Shown: one piece after another, positions 6,980-15,496 of the stretch | Numbering within the stretch: the stretch's first letter is position 1 | Layout: every line of letters begins with the position of its first letter | From: Hyphomicrobiales bacterium | Lineage (GTDB): Bacteria; Pseudomonadota; Alphaproteobacteria; Rhizobiales; Rhizobiaceae | DNA: 64,000 bases | Assembly: GCA_900469445.1 (NCBI GenBank) | Contig: UBXM01000002.1 | Coordinates: 62,001-126,000, forward strand | Reading direction: 5' to 3' | Made by a program: the position numbers and the translations under genes | Notes under the pieces: generated by a model | Seen by the model: the letters and a program-made list of their open reading frames with translations, nothing else | Database searches by the model: none | Told to the model about the DNA's origin: nothing

Positions 6980-9900
6980 TCAACTTCGCTTGACCTTACG
7001 GCCAACATTGTCGAAAACTCGCTCGAAAAATGATAACTGCTCATCGGTAGTCTGTGGTGTGCCTTCAACGATGAGCTTGTCGTCGCGGCAAACGCCTCTG
7101 GTCGTTTTGACCAAAGCGGTGACTAGGCGTGCCGATGCCCTGTTGGTAAATGCGATTGCAGCGGCCTTCGGTCCTGCTTCTAGTTTCGCAATACCGAGTT
7201 CACCTGCCGCGAGCAGCAAACGATGGGTCCGCAAGAGGCGCTTCACCTCGAGCGGTGGACTGCCGAACCGGTCATCGAATTCTTCTTCCAGATCATCGAT
7301 CTCCCGTAACGTTGATGCCCGTGACAGCTTTGCGTAAAGGTTGAGCCTTACAGAAGGATCCGTGACATAATCTGCGGGTATCGAGTCAGTCACTCCAAGG
7401 TGAAGGACGGGACGATTGAGGGGCACGGAAGAATGCTTGCGCAGTTTTGCGACCGCGTCTGCAAGCAGCCTTTGATAGAGTCCAGTGCCCATAACCCTAA
7501 CGTGCCCAGCCTGGTCCTCGCCGGCTAGGTCACCTCCACCTCGCAGATCGAAATCTCGGAGGCTAATGGCCAGACCGGCGCCAAGGCGGTCGTTTTCGAC
7601 GACCGTCGCTAGTCGCAACTGGGTGTCCTCAGGCTGTTCCTTTCCTTCTTCAGTGAAGAAATAAGCCATCCCCTGTGCCGCCGCACGCCCGACTCGTCCA
7701 CGCAGCTGGTGAAGCTGTGCCAAGCCGAACCATTCCGCGTTCAATATGAATATCGTGTTTGCACGCGGCACATCGACGCCGTTTTCGATAATGTTTGTCG
7801 CCAGAAGAATGTCACCATGACCTTCCGCAAAGTTCACGATCGTTTCATCAATGGCAGCGGCCTGCATCTTGCCGTGAGCGACCTTGATTGACAGCTCCGG
7901 AACAATCGTGCGCAACCTTGCCTCTATGCCCTCTATCTCTTCAATACGCGGTACGACAACGAAGCTTTGACCGCCGCGTCTGTACTCGCGCATTAAACCG
8001 GTCCGCATAGATGCGCTGTCAAACGCAGCAAGAAAGGTTCGAACGGGCCGCCGTTTTAGGGGCGGGTTAGCGAGGAGACTGACCGCCTGAACACCAACCA
8101 TGGCGGACTGCAATGTCCGCGGGATAGGCGTTGCCGACATTGCTAGTGTATGAAGGGAGGGCGCGAGATTGATCATCGCACGTTTTTCTTTTATCCCGAA
8201 GCGATGCTCTTCGTCGATGATCAACAGTGAAAGACGAGCAAAGTTGACATCCTTGGAAAGGATTGCCTGGGTTGCGATGATAATGTCCGTTTCGCCCTCG
8301 GCAAGTGTCGCCTTGACGCGTTTCGCCACGCTCGGTTTGAGAAGGCGCGATAACATGGCGACCTTCAAACCCGTTCCCTCAAAGCGACGCTCGAAGGTGG
8401 CAAAGTGCTGGCGTGCGAGGACGGTGGTAGGAGCGACGATAGCGACTTGGCCGCCAGAGAGTGCCACCGCCGCCGCCGCTCGCAGCGCGATTTCAGTTTT
8501 CCCGAACCCCACATCGCCGCAGATAAGCCGGTTCATAACCTTTCCCGCTGCAAGATCTGACATGACAGATGCTATCGCTTCTGCCTGATCGGGAGTTTCG
8601 GCGTATGGAAAGCGTCGAATGAAGGCGGAAAAGTCAGCGCGTGACGGTGTGAATTTCCCGGCCTGCGATGTTTCCCTCTGCCGGGCAATTTTCAGAAGGT
8701 GACGCGCTGTGGCATGGATGTCTGAAGCGATCTTCTCCCGCCTTTTCTGCCAGGCATCGGAGTGCAGACGATCGAGCGTCACCGCCTCTGGTTCAGAACT
8801 ATAACGCCATAATTTTCCGAAGTCCTCCATCGGCACGAGTACAGAGGTTTCGTCACGATATCGCAAGCGTGCCGCGTCTCTCGGCATGCCGTCGACGACT
8901 ATGGTTTCCAGATCTTCGAGAACACCAACACCGTAGTCCTCGTGAACGACGGCCTCGCCGATCCGGAGCTCCGGTTCGGCTAAGAGTGTGCTGGCCTCAT
9001 TACTTACTCCCGTTTCGTTCGCGACAGCGATCACCACTACTTTTGCCGCGTCATCTATAAAGCTTTCTTGCAGCTCACAATGCAGTCTTAGCAGCGACCC
9101 GGGTGTAGCCTCATTCACCGCTTCCCACTTATCGATAGGACGAGGCGTGATACCGCTTGCCTTCAAAACTCGCCGAGATAGCGCTTCGGATCTTTTGCCG
9201 CGCCCGCAAATGACAACCTTTAGGCCCTGCTGCAGCTCATCCTGGATGAATTCGACCAACGAGCGTTGTTGACCGGCGTTAGATATCTCAGGCGGGAGAA
9301 AACGATTGCCTCCCAGATCGAGCGCGCCCGATGAGCTCGTGCTGATATACTGATGCCATTCTTCGTGGGCGAGATATGGCGACCGCACGGGAAGAGAGTT
9401 GTTTTCAAGATTTCCCTCGCGGACTTGACGGGCGTCCTCTATGATTTCCAGATACCGCTTTACCCGCTCTTGCGCGCCAGCAGCCAGATGCAGAGCGGTA
9501 TCGCCCATAAGGTCGAAGACTGTTGGCATGTCCGGATAGAGACGCATCAGCAGTCGCTCCATGGTATCTGCCATTGGCGCGGCATTCTTCGACCCAGTTT
9601 CCTTGAATATGGCTTCCGATGCCGGACCTACGACGACGCGGTCGAGATAACTCTCAGTGCGTTGCGACACTCGGTCAAAGCCCTTGAGTTCTTCAACCAC
9701 TCCCCCTTCCGAAAGGACAATCCGCATCGGGCCAGGTGCGCCGGCCGGGTAAATGTCCGTCACGCCTTCGCGCACGGCCACCTCGCCTGGATCGTCGGCC
9801 ACTGATTCTTCTCGATAGCCTGTGCGCTGGATGAACTCGAAAAATGCGCCGTGATCGAATGGCGCACCCACCACAAGCTCAAACTGGCTCATTTTTATGA

Positions 9901-10270
9901 CAGAGTAGGGTGGGAGACGCTGCAGAGTAGTATCAACTGAGGTAAGCAACAGTCTCGGCGCGTTGCCAGCGGAGCACCAGATGCGCAAGGCGTCCATCCG
10001 CCGACCCATACAATGACGAGAAGGCGGTACGCGATCGTACGGCAGACAATCCCAAGGAGGCAGAACGACAAGATCTACGGCGGGGAAAAGGGCGCCCATT
10101 GCCCCGGCAATTTCGTCGACATGCCGTTCGCTCAAAGCAATGTAGCAGAGCGGCTTTTCGGTCTTTTGCATCGTGGCGGCTAGCCTGCTTGCGATAAACC
10201 CGGCAGGCGATTGCTTACTGTGAACGTTCTCGCCGAGGATGGGAGATGTCGCCTCTATCTGTGTCCCCAT
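6980..10270 (-). CDS. mfd: Transcription-repair coupling factor paralogue (Mfd-like)
   Basis: A 1096-residue Mfd-type translocase, slightly shorter than housekeeping Mfd. In order it shows a UvrB-like N-terminal region (about residues 20-330), a CarD-type RNA polymerase-interaction domain (GEAVVHEDYGVGVLEDLE), an SF2 helicase core with Walker A (GDVGFGKTE), the DEEH box (LLIIDEEHRFG) and MSATPIPRT, the GRVGRAAAQG motif, and a C-terminal TRCF domain. Mfd removes stalled RNA polymerase and recruits UvrA. The start at ATG 10270 follows GGCAGGAG; upstream GTG 10294 and ATG 10276 are less well placed. Rhizobia often carry a second copy outside the core genome, and I infer this is that copy. I found no EcfG-type promoter for it. 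Confidence 0.87.
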   Translation of the reverse strand: MGTQIEATSPILGENVHSKQSPAGFIASRLAATMQKTEKPLCYIALSERHVDEIAGAMGALFPAVDLVVLPPWDCLPYDRVPPSRHCMGRRMDALRIWCSAGNAPRLLLTSVDTTLQRLPPYSVIKMSQFELVVGAPFDHGAFFEFIQRTGYREESVADDPGEVAVREGVTDIYPAGAPGPMRIVLSEGGVVEELKGFDRVSQRTESYLDRVVVGPASEAIFKETGSKNAAPMADTMERLLMRLYPDMPTVFDLMGDTALHLAAGAQERVKRYLEIIEDARQVREGNLENNSLPVRSPYLAHEEWHQYISTSSSGALDLGGNRFLPPEISNAGQQRSLVEFIQDELQQGLKVVICGRGKRSEALSRRVLKASGITPRPIDKWEAVNEATPGSLLRLHCELQESFIDDAAKVVVIAVANETGVSNEASTLLAEPELRIGEAVVHEDYGVGVLEDLETIVVDGMPRDAARLRYRDETSVLVPMEDFGKLWRYSSEPEAVTLDRLHSDAWQKRREKIASDIHATARHLLKIARQRETSQAGKFTPSRADFSAFIRRFPYAETPDQAEAIASVMSDLAAGKVMNRLICGDVGFGKTEIALRAAAAVALSGGQVAIVAPTTVLARQHFATFERRFEGTGLKVAMLSRLLKPSVAKRVKATLAEGETDIIIATQAILSKDVNFARLSLLIIDEEHRFGIKEKRAMINLAPSLHTLAMSATPIPRTLQSAMVGVQAVSLLANPPLKRRPVRTFLAAFDSASMRTGLMREYRRGGQSFVVVPRIEEIEGIEARLRTIVPELSIKVAHGKMQAAAIDETIVNFAEGHGDILLATNIIENGVDVPRANTIFILNAEWFGLAQLHQLRGRVGRAAAQGMAYFFTEEGKEQPEDTQLRLATVVENDRLGAGLAISLRDFDLRGGGDLAGEDQAGHVRVMGTGLYQRLLADAVAKLRKHSSVPLNRPVLHLGVTDSIPADYVTDPSVRLNLYAKLSRASTLREIDDLEEEFDDRFGSPPLEVKRLLRTHRLLLAAGELGIAKLEAGPKAAAIAFTNRASARLVTALVKTTRGVCRDDKLIVEGTPQTTDEQLSFFERVFDNVGRKVKRS

Positions 10271-10334
10271 GCGCATTCTCCTGCCGATTCTCACCTGCCC
10301 GAGCGCCCGACTACGTCAGGCACGATGGCGGTAG

Positions 10335-10359
10335 GGAACACACGCGATGTAACTCGGTT
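10335..10359 (+). promoter_or_regulatory. EcfG-type promoter, GGAAC-N16-GGTT
   Basis: GGAAC at 10335-10339 and GGTT at 10356-10359, pointing at the EAL gene with a leader of about 120 nt. Confidence 0.5.
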
Positions 10360-10478
10360 GCACTAGAATGCTGTCCGTACGATACCGGACAGAAGCCGAT
10401 TTCTCGCGACTTCGACGTTTTCCTTAGCACTCCGTTAGCTAAGCATCCCACACTTTACACAAAAAGCGAGGTGTCGAT

Positions 10479-11234
10479 TTGCGGAATGGTTGTGAAAGTT
10501 GTCGGCAGGGTCAGGCGTTCGAGCTACCGTTTTCGATGGCATTTCAACCGATTGTTGACATCCGCAAGCGTGAGGTCTTTGCGTTCGAAGCATTGGTGCG
10601 GGGTATTAATGGCGAGGGCGCAGCAAGCGTTCTGACGCAGGTCGATCCGATAAACCGGTACGCTTTCGATCAGCAGTGCCGCGTCAAAGCTATCGAACTG
10701 GCAGCGTCATTGCTCAAACGTGATGACACTACAAAACTCTCTATAAATTTTATGCCAAACGCAGTTTACGAGCCGCGAGCCTGTATAAGGCTTACGTTGG
10801 CGACAGCAGAACGGGTCGGGTTTCCACTTGATCGGATCATATTCGAGTTTACCGAAAACGAACATCTCAATACGGAACACGTATTGAAAATTCTTGAGAC
10901 GTATCGACAAATCGGCTTCAAGACCGCCATAGACGACTTTGGTGCCGGTCATGCGGGCCTAGGCCTTCTCACCAGATTTCAGCCGGATCTGGTTAAGCTC
11001 GACATGGATCTTATCCGCGGTATCGACACCGACCGGGTCAAGCGTGTTGTCGTTGAGCACACTCTGCAGATGCTCAAAGACCTTGATATCACGCCCCTTT
11101 GCGAAGGTGTCGAAACCGATGAGGAACTCTCAGTGTTAAGGGATTTGGGAGTCGCTCTAGTTCAGGGTTATCGCATCGCAAAACCAAGCTTCGAAGCTGC
11201 CATCACTCCCCATGAGTATCGAAATGGAGCTTGA
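10479..11234 (+). CDS. EAL-domain c-di-GMP phosphodiesterase
   Basis: A 251-residue protein consisting essentially of one EAL domain. It begins with a short Cys-rich leader (NGCESCRQGQ). Catalytic motifs look intact: FEALVRG in place of the EALLR loop, the metal ligands in INFMPNA and FEFTENEH, DDFGAGHAG, LVKLDMDLIRG, CEGVET and LVQGYRIAKP. It should hydrolyse cyclic di-GMP in the cytoplasm. The start is taken as TTG 10479, because homologous leaders keep the Cys pair; the first ATG (10536) lies inside the fold. A candidate EcfG-type promoter lies upstream. A diguanylate cyclase is present at 49867. Confidence 0.83.
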   Translation: MRNGCESCRQGQAFELPFSMAFQPIVDIRKREVFAFEALVRGINGEGAASVLTQVDPINRYAFDQQCRVKAIELAASLLKRDDTTKLSINFMPNAVYEPRACIRLTLATAERVGFPLDRIIFEFTENEHLNTEHVLKILETYRQIGFKTAIDDFGAGHAGLGLLTRFQPDLVKLDMDLIRGIDTDRVKRVVVEHTLQMLKDLDITPLCEGVETDEELSVLRDLGVALVQGYRIAKPSFEAAITPHEYRNGA

Positions 11235-11430
11235 GCAACGAAAATCATGGCTCATCGCGCCTCAACTACGGAGGTCTTTTTCGTTTTGCTTCCTTCGCTA
11301 AGGCAAGGCAAGCAACCGCGGTTGGCGAGAACAGTATGCCCAAAGGCTCTTATCCAACCGAGATTTCAGCCAGGGCGTTCAGTTGAGGAATGGGATAAAC
11401 CGTACGTTAGCGTACAATTGTCCATCCCTT

Positions 11431-11455
11431 GGAACTTTGGTGACAGACACGTCTT
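11431..11455 (+). promoter_or_regulatory. Weak EcfG-type promoter, GGAAC-N18-TT
   Basis: GGAAC at 11431-11435 is followed 18 nt later by TT (CGTCTT at 11450-11455). It fits the looser RpoE2 description but lacks a clean NGTT. The distance to the start codon (34 nt) matches the other sites. Confidence 0.4.
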
Positions 11456-11488
11456 TCTTCCGCATCCACTAACCACAGGGAGAAAATA

Positions 11489-11938
11489 ATGGTTACCATG
11501 GTCGGCAAAGAAAGCGAGTTCGGTAAGCTCATAAAAGATCTCATTTATCTCGAACATGATGCGATTGCAGCTTACAAGTCGACGATCGAACGTCTTGAAG
11601 ATAAGACGCTCAGCGCGAAAGTGTCTGAATTTCACCAGGATCATCTTCAGCATCTGTCGACACTCAACGAAATCGCGGTCGAAGCCGATATTGATGTTCC
11701 GACAGAAGGCGATATGAAACAGATGCTCACCACGGGCAAGATTGCGCTCGCCGATATGTTAGGCGACAAGACGATCCTCAAAGCTATGAGAAGCAACGAG
11801 GAAGACACTGTGACCGCGTATGAGCGTGCGTCGCAGCACGCAGATGCTCGACCGGAAACAAAGGCCTTTTTCATGAAGGCTCACCAGGATGAGGTACGCC
11901 ACCGAGCCTGGTTCGAAACAACAGCCGACCAGCTCTGA
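11489..11938 (+). CDS. DUF2383 / PA2169-type four-helix-bundle protein
   Basis: A 149-residue ferritin-like four-helix protein. Each long helix carries the Glu/His pattern of the fold: LIYLEHDAIAAYKSTIERLE, FHQDHLQHLSTLNEIA, NEEDTVTAYERAS and KAHQDEVRHRAWFE. The family's chemistry is not established; metal binding is likely. The start is ATG 11489, after AGGGAGAAAATA. It is one of four ferritin-like genes in the window, with 1563, 2740 and 53428. A weak EcfG-type promoter lies upstream. Confidence 0.83.
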   Translation: MVTMVGKESEFGKLIKDLIYLEHDAIAAYKSTIERLEDKTLSAKVSEFHQDHLQHLSTLNEIAVEADIDVPTEGDMKQMLTTGKIALADMLGDKTILKAMRSNEEDTVTAYERASQHADARPETKAFFMKAHQDEVRHRAWFETTADQL

Positions 11939-12036
11939 TCTTGTAACCGAGAGCGGATGCCATCATCGAAGGTCCATGGCCGTGATTGCAGACGAAATGC
12001 CGTGACGAAGGTCGCGTTGTCTCTGCCCGGGTTGAA

Positions 12037-12068
12037 GAGGGCGCTCCCCATGAGGGTTGAGCGCCCTC
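12037..12068. other. 10-bp perfect hairpin upstream of esterase paralogue
   Basis: Arms 12037-12046 and 12059-12068 are perfectly complementary around a 12-nt loop, ending 33 nt before the TTG start at 12101. A matching hairpin with the same loop length lies at the same distance from the paralogous gene on the other strand (55569-55596). That conservation argues for a regulatory RNA structure rather than a terminator. Confidence 0.6.
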
Positions 12069-12100
12069 TGTCTTCGATATCCCACTGAAAGTCAGCGGAC

Positions 12101-12694
12101 TTGGCACCGACAATCGGACCCATCACTCTCTTCCACGGCATCGGTACTTCAGGTGCACAATGGATGCCGCTTGCTTCGTCCTGGAAGGCCGGTCTACCTG
12201 CTAACAGGTTCGCAACGCCCGGCGCGCCCTTTCGCGAAGCCGCCGGACGCGGTCACCTTTGGTTTCAAGTCGACGGCGATCAACTCCTGCCGGATCGCTT
12301 TGTTGGAATACGCGGCATCCGATCGGATGATCGATCAGGCATCAAGCGCGGGGGATTCGAAGGCGCACTCGATCGTGTCGCGTTTATCGGCGTCTCACAG
12401 GGCGCGATCGCCGCTCTGTACGCTGTCGTATCTGGCAGATGGAATGTCGGCGCACTGATTGAATATAAGGCCTTCTCCCCCGTCCCGGTGTCTTCCGGCA
12501 GCAGTGGCACGCCGGTTCTTCTGGTTCACGGGCAGAATGATCGGACCATCCAGCCATTCGCATCTACTCTTGCCGCCTCGCAACTCAAAACGGCTGGTTA
12601 CAAGGTTGATCTGATCAAGCCAGTTGCGCGAGATACAATCTCGATGATGGACGCACGTCTTGGCCTGGACTTCCTCCGCAAACACCTAGCCTGA
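12101..12694 (+). CDS. Alpha/beta-hydrolase paralogue lacking the catalytic His
   Basis: A 197-residue phospholipase/carboxylesterase-type hydrolase, clearly paralogous to 54940-55536: they share the HGIG-SGAQ-MPLA block and a GVSQGAI nucleophile elbow. The Ser (GVSQG) and Asp (HGQNDRTI) are kept. The block that should read VGHTIS is VARDTIS, so the catalytic His is absent. The region around residues 60-80 is also shuffled. It may be decaying or non-catalytic. The TTG start at 12101 aligns exactly with the paralogue's ATG. No ATG is available in the conserved N-terminus. Confidence 0.6.
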   Translation: MAPTIGPITLFHGIGTSGAQWMPLASSWKAGLPANRFATPGAPFREAAGRGHLWFQVDGDQLLPDRFVGIRGIRSDDRSGIKRGGFEGALDRVAFIGVSQGAIAALYAVVSGRWNVGALIEYKAFSPVPVSSGSSGTPVLLVHGQNDRTIQPFASTLAASQLKTAGYKVDLIKPVARDTISMMDARLGLDFLRKHLA

Positions 12695-12716
12695 ACGTCA
12701 GAGATAGAGAACTTCA

Positions 12717-13349
12717 ATGCTAGAAATATTGCAAGCAAACGCTCCGATCGTCTCCGCTGCAGCCAGCCTTGGGACCCTTTGTATCTGGGCTGTCTACCTC
12801 CAGATCTTCGTTGGCGGTCATCGGAGGCAAGTCAAGCCGATGCTCGTTATCAACCATGGAGAGGGGAGGGCACTCGACGCCCACTGTTTGGTCACGAACA
12901 TGAGCCGGGAGCCCGTCCATATTCAAAGTGTTGTCGCGAAGGTCACAACTGAGAGCCAGACCCACTCCGCCTACATCACGGATGCTGAAGATATTCGACG
13001 ATCAGGGCTCGACACTGGCTGGCAGCGTATGACTCGCCAAGGGCCTTTGCAGCCAGGGACCATGACGGATATGGGGACTTTCGACTGCATCATAGAGTAC
13101 GCCGAGGCCAACGCGATCGAAGCCGGCGAACATCTCGCGGAAAACCTCTCTGCTGTTGCACAAAGCATTGAAATTACGATCCTCGGAATTTACGGTTCTG
13201 AAGATCTGTTAATCGGCGCGACGCGAAAATTCGACCTGACGAAGTCTGACGGCGGATCGGCAATTCGAGCTTCGGAAGCATTGACGCGTCAGATCACTCG
13301 AAGACGCGAGCGCAAGAAGTTGCTCAAGGAATTGAACGAACAGCTATAA
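12717..13349 (+). CDS. Membrane-anchored protein of unknown function
   Basis: A 210-residue protein with one N-terminal membrane helix (residues about 10-33), then a soluble beta-rich region (about 40-180) and a basic coiled C-terminus ending in RRRERKKLLKELNEQL. It starts 23 nt after the hydrolase paralogue. I do not recognise the domain, and nothing indicates an enzymatic site. Codon use looks like a normal gene of this replicon. Confidence 0.65.
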   Translation: MLEILQANAPIVSAAASLGTLCIWAVYLQIFVGGHRRQVKPMLVINHGEGRALDAHCLVTNMSREPVHIQSVVAKVTTESQTHSAYITDAEDIRRSGLDTGWQRMTRQGPLQPGTMTDMGTFDCIIEYAEANAIEAGEHLAENLSAVAQSIEITILGIYGSEDLLIGATRKFDLTKSDGGSAIRASEALTRQITRRRERKKLLKELNEQL

Positions 13350-13468
13350 TCTGGTCCACGCCAAGAAAGCGCGCGGCCTGGGCTGCCGATTTTGGTAACC
13401 TTACTCCGCGTCATGGGAGGGTAAGCCCTGATCGTGGAACTCTCGTGGCCGCGTGTGCATTTACCGAG

Positions 13469-13666
13469 ATGTTGAGAAGAAGCCGCAACCGTCGCGCCGT
13501 GGAACTTGAACTTCAAGCGGAGAAGGAAACGCGAGAAGCGATCATAGCTGCTGCTATCGCTGGAGCCGATGCAGTGGTCCTTGAGGCGATCGCGTCTGAT
13601 CCGGTTCCTGTCGGAGCGTTGGATGACCGCAGATCAGATAAGGGTCATCGCCGGAAACATCTCTGA
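13469..13666 (+). CDS. Small charged protein, doubtful
   Basis: A possible 65-residue product from ATG 13469. A helical charged N-terminus (ELELQAEKETREAIIAAA) is followed by an acidic and then basic tail. The ribosome-binding site is weak and the family is unknown. It may be a chance frame. Confidence 0.3.
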   Translation: MLRRSRNRRAVELELQAEKETREAIIAAAIAGADAVVLEAIASDPVPVGALDDRRSDKGHRRKHL

Positions 13667-14232
13667 TTCAGCGTAAGGTGCTCATAAACGGGCGTCACCG
13701 CTTATCAATCGCAGGATGACGCCCGACCGAGATAATGAAGAATCTGTTCCAACGTGACTGGCTTCAGGGAAAAAGGGTCGACACCGACATCATATTGTCG
13801 AGAAAGGGGCTTTAGCCGCCCGTCCGAGAAGATCGACCGATTTCTTGCCCCCTGGTTGCAAGTCCGGAACGGATTGGCATAGGATTGAAAGGATCTCGTC
13901 GATCTTGAATTCCGCGTAGTGCTGCACGCTTGCTCATCCTCCAAATTCCACAACCACTTTTCGGTATTATTGCCGACTATGAGATGTTTGATCCCACGCG
14001 GTCTACAGTGCAAGCTGACGCATTTCGTTGTCCAAGTTGCGAAAGTCATCCAAATGCCAAACCTCATCATTCACGTCTGATCACATGTTCCAGTTCGTGA
14101 TGATCGCGTCGTCATGCTCCACCATGTTTGCACGGCCTGCGATCTATTCGGAGAACGTGCGGATCGATGAAAATGCGTCTCAGCGGTGAAGAAGATCATC
14201 GTAGCCCCTTCTGGCAAGAGATACCTGTTGGA
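13667..14232. other. Gene-poor stretch with a hairpin
   Basis: A 9-bp perfect inverted repeat lies at 13689-13697 and 13717-13725 (19-nt loop), just after the doubtful small gene, without a T-tract. A 121-codon minus-strand frame (13705-14070) gives a product rich in Cys, Trp and Arg that resembles nothing I know. I treat it as non-coding or decayed. Confidence 0.4.
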
Positions 14233-14257
14233 GGAACCGAAAACCGCCTCATTTGTT
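14233..14257 (+). promoter_or_regulatory. EcfG-type promoter, GGAAC-N16-TGTT
   Basis: GGAAC at 14233-14237 and TGTT at 14254-14257, ending 28 nt before the DUF2945 start. It lies inside the longer open frame from 14186, which argues that the upstream part of that frame is not translated. Confidence 0.7.
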
Positions 14258-14284
14258 CGTCTGGTTTATGAAGGAGAAGAAACA

Positions 14285-14497
14285 ATGGCTAACAAACTGA
14301 GGAAAGGCGATACCGTCACGTGGAACACAAGCCAAGGTGAGACCACGGGGAAGGTCGTCAAGAACCAAACAACTCCGACAAAGATCAAGGGGCATGAGGT
14401 TAAGGCCTCGAAGTCAGATCCTCAGGTTATTGTTGAGAGTTCCAAGACCGGAGCCGAGGCCGCGCACAAGCCAAGCGCTCTGAAGAAGAAATCTTAG
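14285..14497 (+). CDS. DUF2945 (HVA1-type) small protein
   Basis: A 70-residue protein opening with KLRKGDTVTWNTSQGETTGKV and followed by a lysine-rich tail. This is the DUF2945/HVA1 fold, a small beta-rich domain of unknown molecular role that is often stress induced. The start at ATG 14285 has AAGGAGAAGAAACA before it. An EcfG-type promoter lies 28 nt upstream. The GFA gene follows after 24 nt and may share the transcript. Confidence 0.82.
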   Translation: MANKLRKGDTVTWNTSQGETTGKVVKNQTTPTKIKGHEVKASKSDPQVIVESSKTGAEAAHKPSALKKKS

Positions 14498-14521
14498 ATC
14501 CACTGCGCGAAGGGGTTCAGC

Positions 14522-14920
14522 ATGCCGCCACGGATAGCGGAATGTAGGTGCGGGAAATTGCGGGTGAAGTGCAATGGCGAGCCGCAGCGGGTATCCGTCT
14601 GTCACTGTCTCGAATGCCAGCGTCGAACCGGTAGCGCCTTTGCAGTCCAGGCACGATACTCAAAGAAGGAAGTAGCCATTGAAGGGACTTCCCGGTCTTA
14701 CGAGAGGACTGGTGATAGCGGAATGTGGTCGCTCTATCATTTCTGTCCGGATTGTGGATCAACTGTCTATTACGAAAATGAGGATACGCCCGGCGTCTAC
14801 GCGGTCCCGGTCGGGGCATTCGCCGATCCTACTTTTCCGGCGCCACAGCGTTCGATATATGAAAACCGCATGCATCCCTGGACCGCTGTCAAAGGAAATG
14901 CGATCCATCATGAGCAATGA
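14522..14920 (+). CDS. GFA (CENP-V type) zinc protein
   Basis: A 132-residue glutathione-dependent formaldehyde-activating-enzyme family protein. Zinc-binding cysteines are visible in ECRCGKL, CHCLECQRRTGSAF and FCPDCGST, the standard layout for the fold. Family members form or handle glutathione adducts, but many have no proven activity. It follows the DUF2945 gene and lies on a replicon with a formaldehyde-dehydrogenase-like enzyme (3550-4725). A link between the two is only suggestive. Confidence 0.87.
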   Translation: MPPRIAECRCGKLRVKCNGEPQRVSVCHCLECQRRTGSAFAVQARYSKKEVAIEGTSRSYERTGDSGMWSLYHFCPDCGSTVYYENEDTPGVYAVPVGAFADPTFPAPQRSIYENRMHPWTAVKGNAIHHEQ

Positions 14921-15188
14921 CCCTGCCATTTCAATTAAACACGTACTGTAACTGCTGCGCCAATTCATACCGCGGTGTAGCGGTGTTTCATATACGCAGA
15001 GGTGTTGTGTCAGGTGGGTGTAGCACGAGTGGAATGCGCGAAAAGCTTGCCGCGTCTATGCAGGTCAAATGCTGATAGCCTGTCTGGCGGCGATTGCAGC
15101 ATCTGCCGTACCATTCGCTATGGCCGTAAACGCCTTAACCTTATGGCTCGCTTTGCCTTAGCATCAGGAAAAGCGCATCACCCAGGCT

Positions 15189-15466
15189 CTATCTCGCCGG
15201 CCCTTTGTAGCCTGAAGAAATTTCGGCGGTGGTCTGACCAGCGAATGGAGGAAAGGCGGGATCGATTGCGACACGCTTTCCTGGATACCTCCGAACGATA
15301 GTGCGTGGGCAGGCATACCGGTTGGACACGCTTTCCGAACCAGTGCCAGATTATCAAGAACCCGATCCAAGGGGTGGCCCCAAGCGTGACCTGAGCCCTT
15401 CCACAGGCCCATCATGTCCCCTAGGTCGACGGGCTCCAGAGCGTTAAAACCAGTCTGAGATCTCAC
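15189..15466 (-). pseudogene. GXWXG/DUF4334-type protein, frameshifted
   Basis: The first part reads as a GXWXG domain (MMGLWKGSGHAWGHPLD, then RVLDNLALVRKACPTGM). After the ALSF block the family continuation (PGKRVAIDPAFPPFAG) is found in another frame, so a frameshift near 15300 breaks the gene. Only the N-terminal half of the usual length remains. The rest of 14921-15496 holds a possible 30-residue hydrophobic peptide (15069-15161, plus strand) without a good ribosome-binding site, and nothing else I can name. Confidence 0.6.
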
Positions 15467-15496
15467 CCTGCAGCGTTGACTGAAGCGGTATGTTTC

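Noticed and set aside
13436-13460. GGAAC at 13436 as an EcfG-type promoter for the doubtful gene at 13469
   Set aside because: There is no GTT at spacing 16 or 17 and no TT at 18-19.
13705-14070. 121-codon minus-strand frame
   Set aside because: No ribosome-binding site, Cys/Trp/Arg-rich composition and no recognisable domain. I could not support it as a gene.
14186-14284. N-terminal extension of the DUF2945 frame
   Set aside because: The promoter and ribosome-binding site for ATG 14285 lie inside it, and the family starts at the later ATG.
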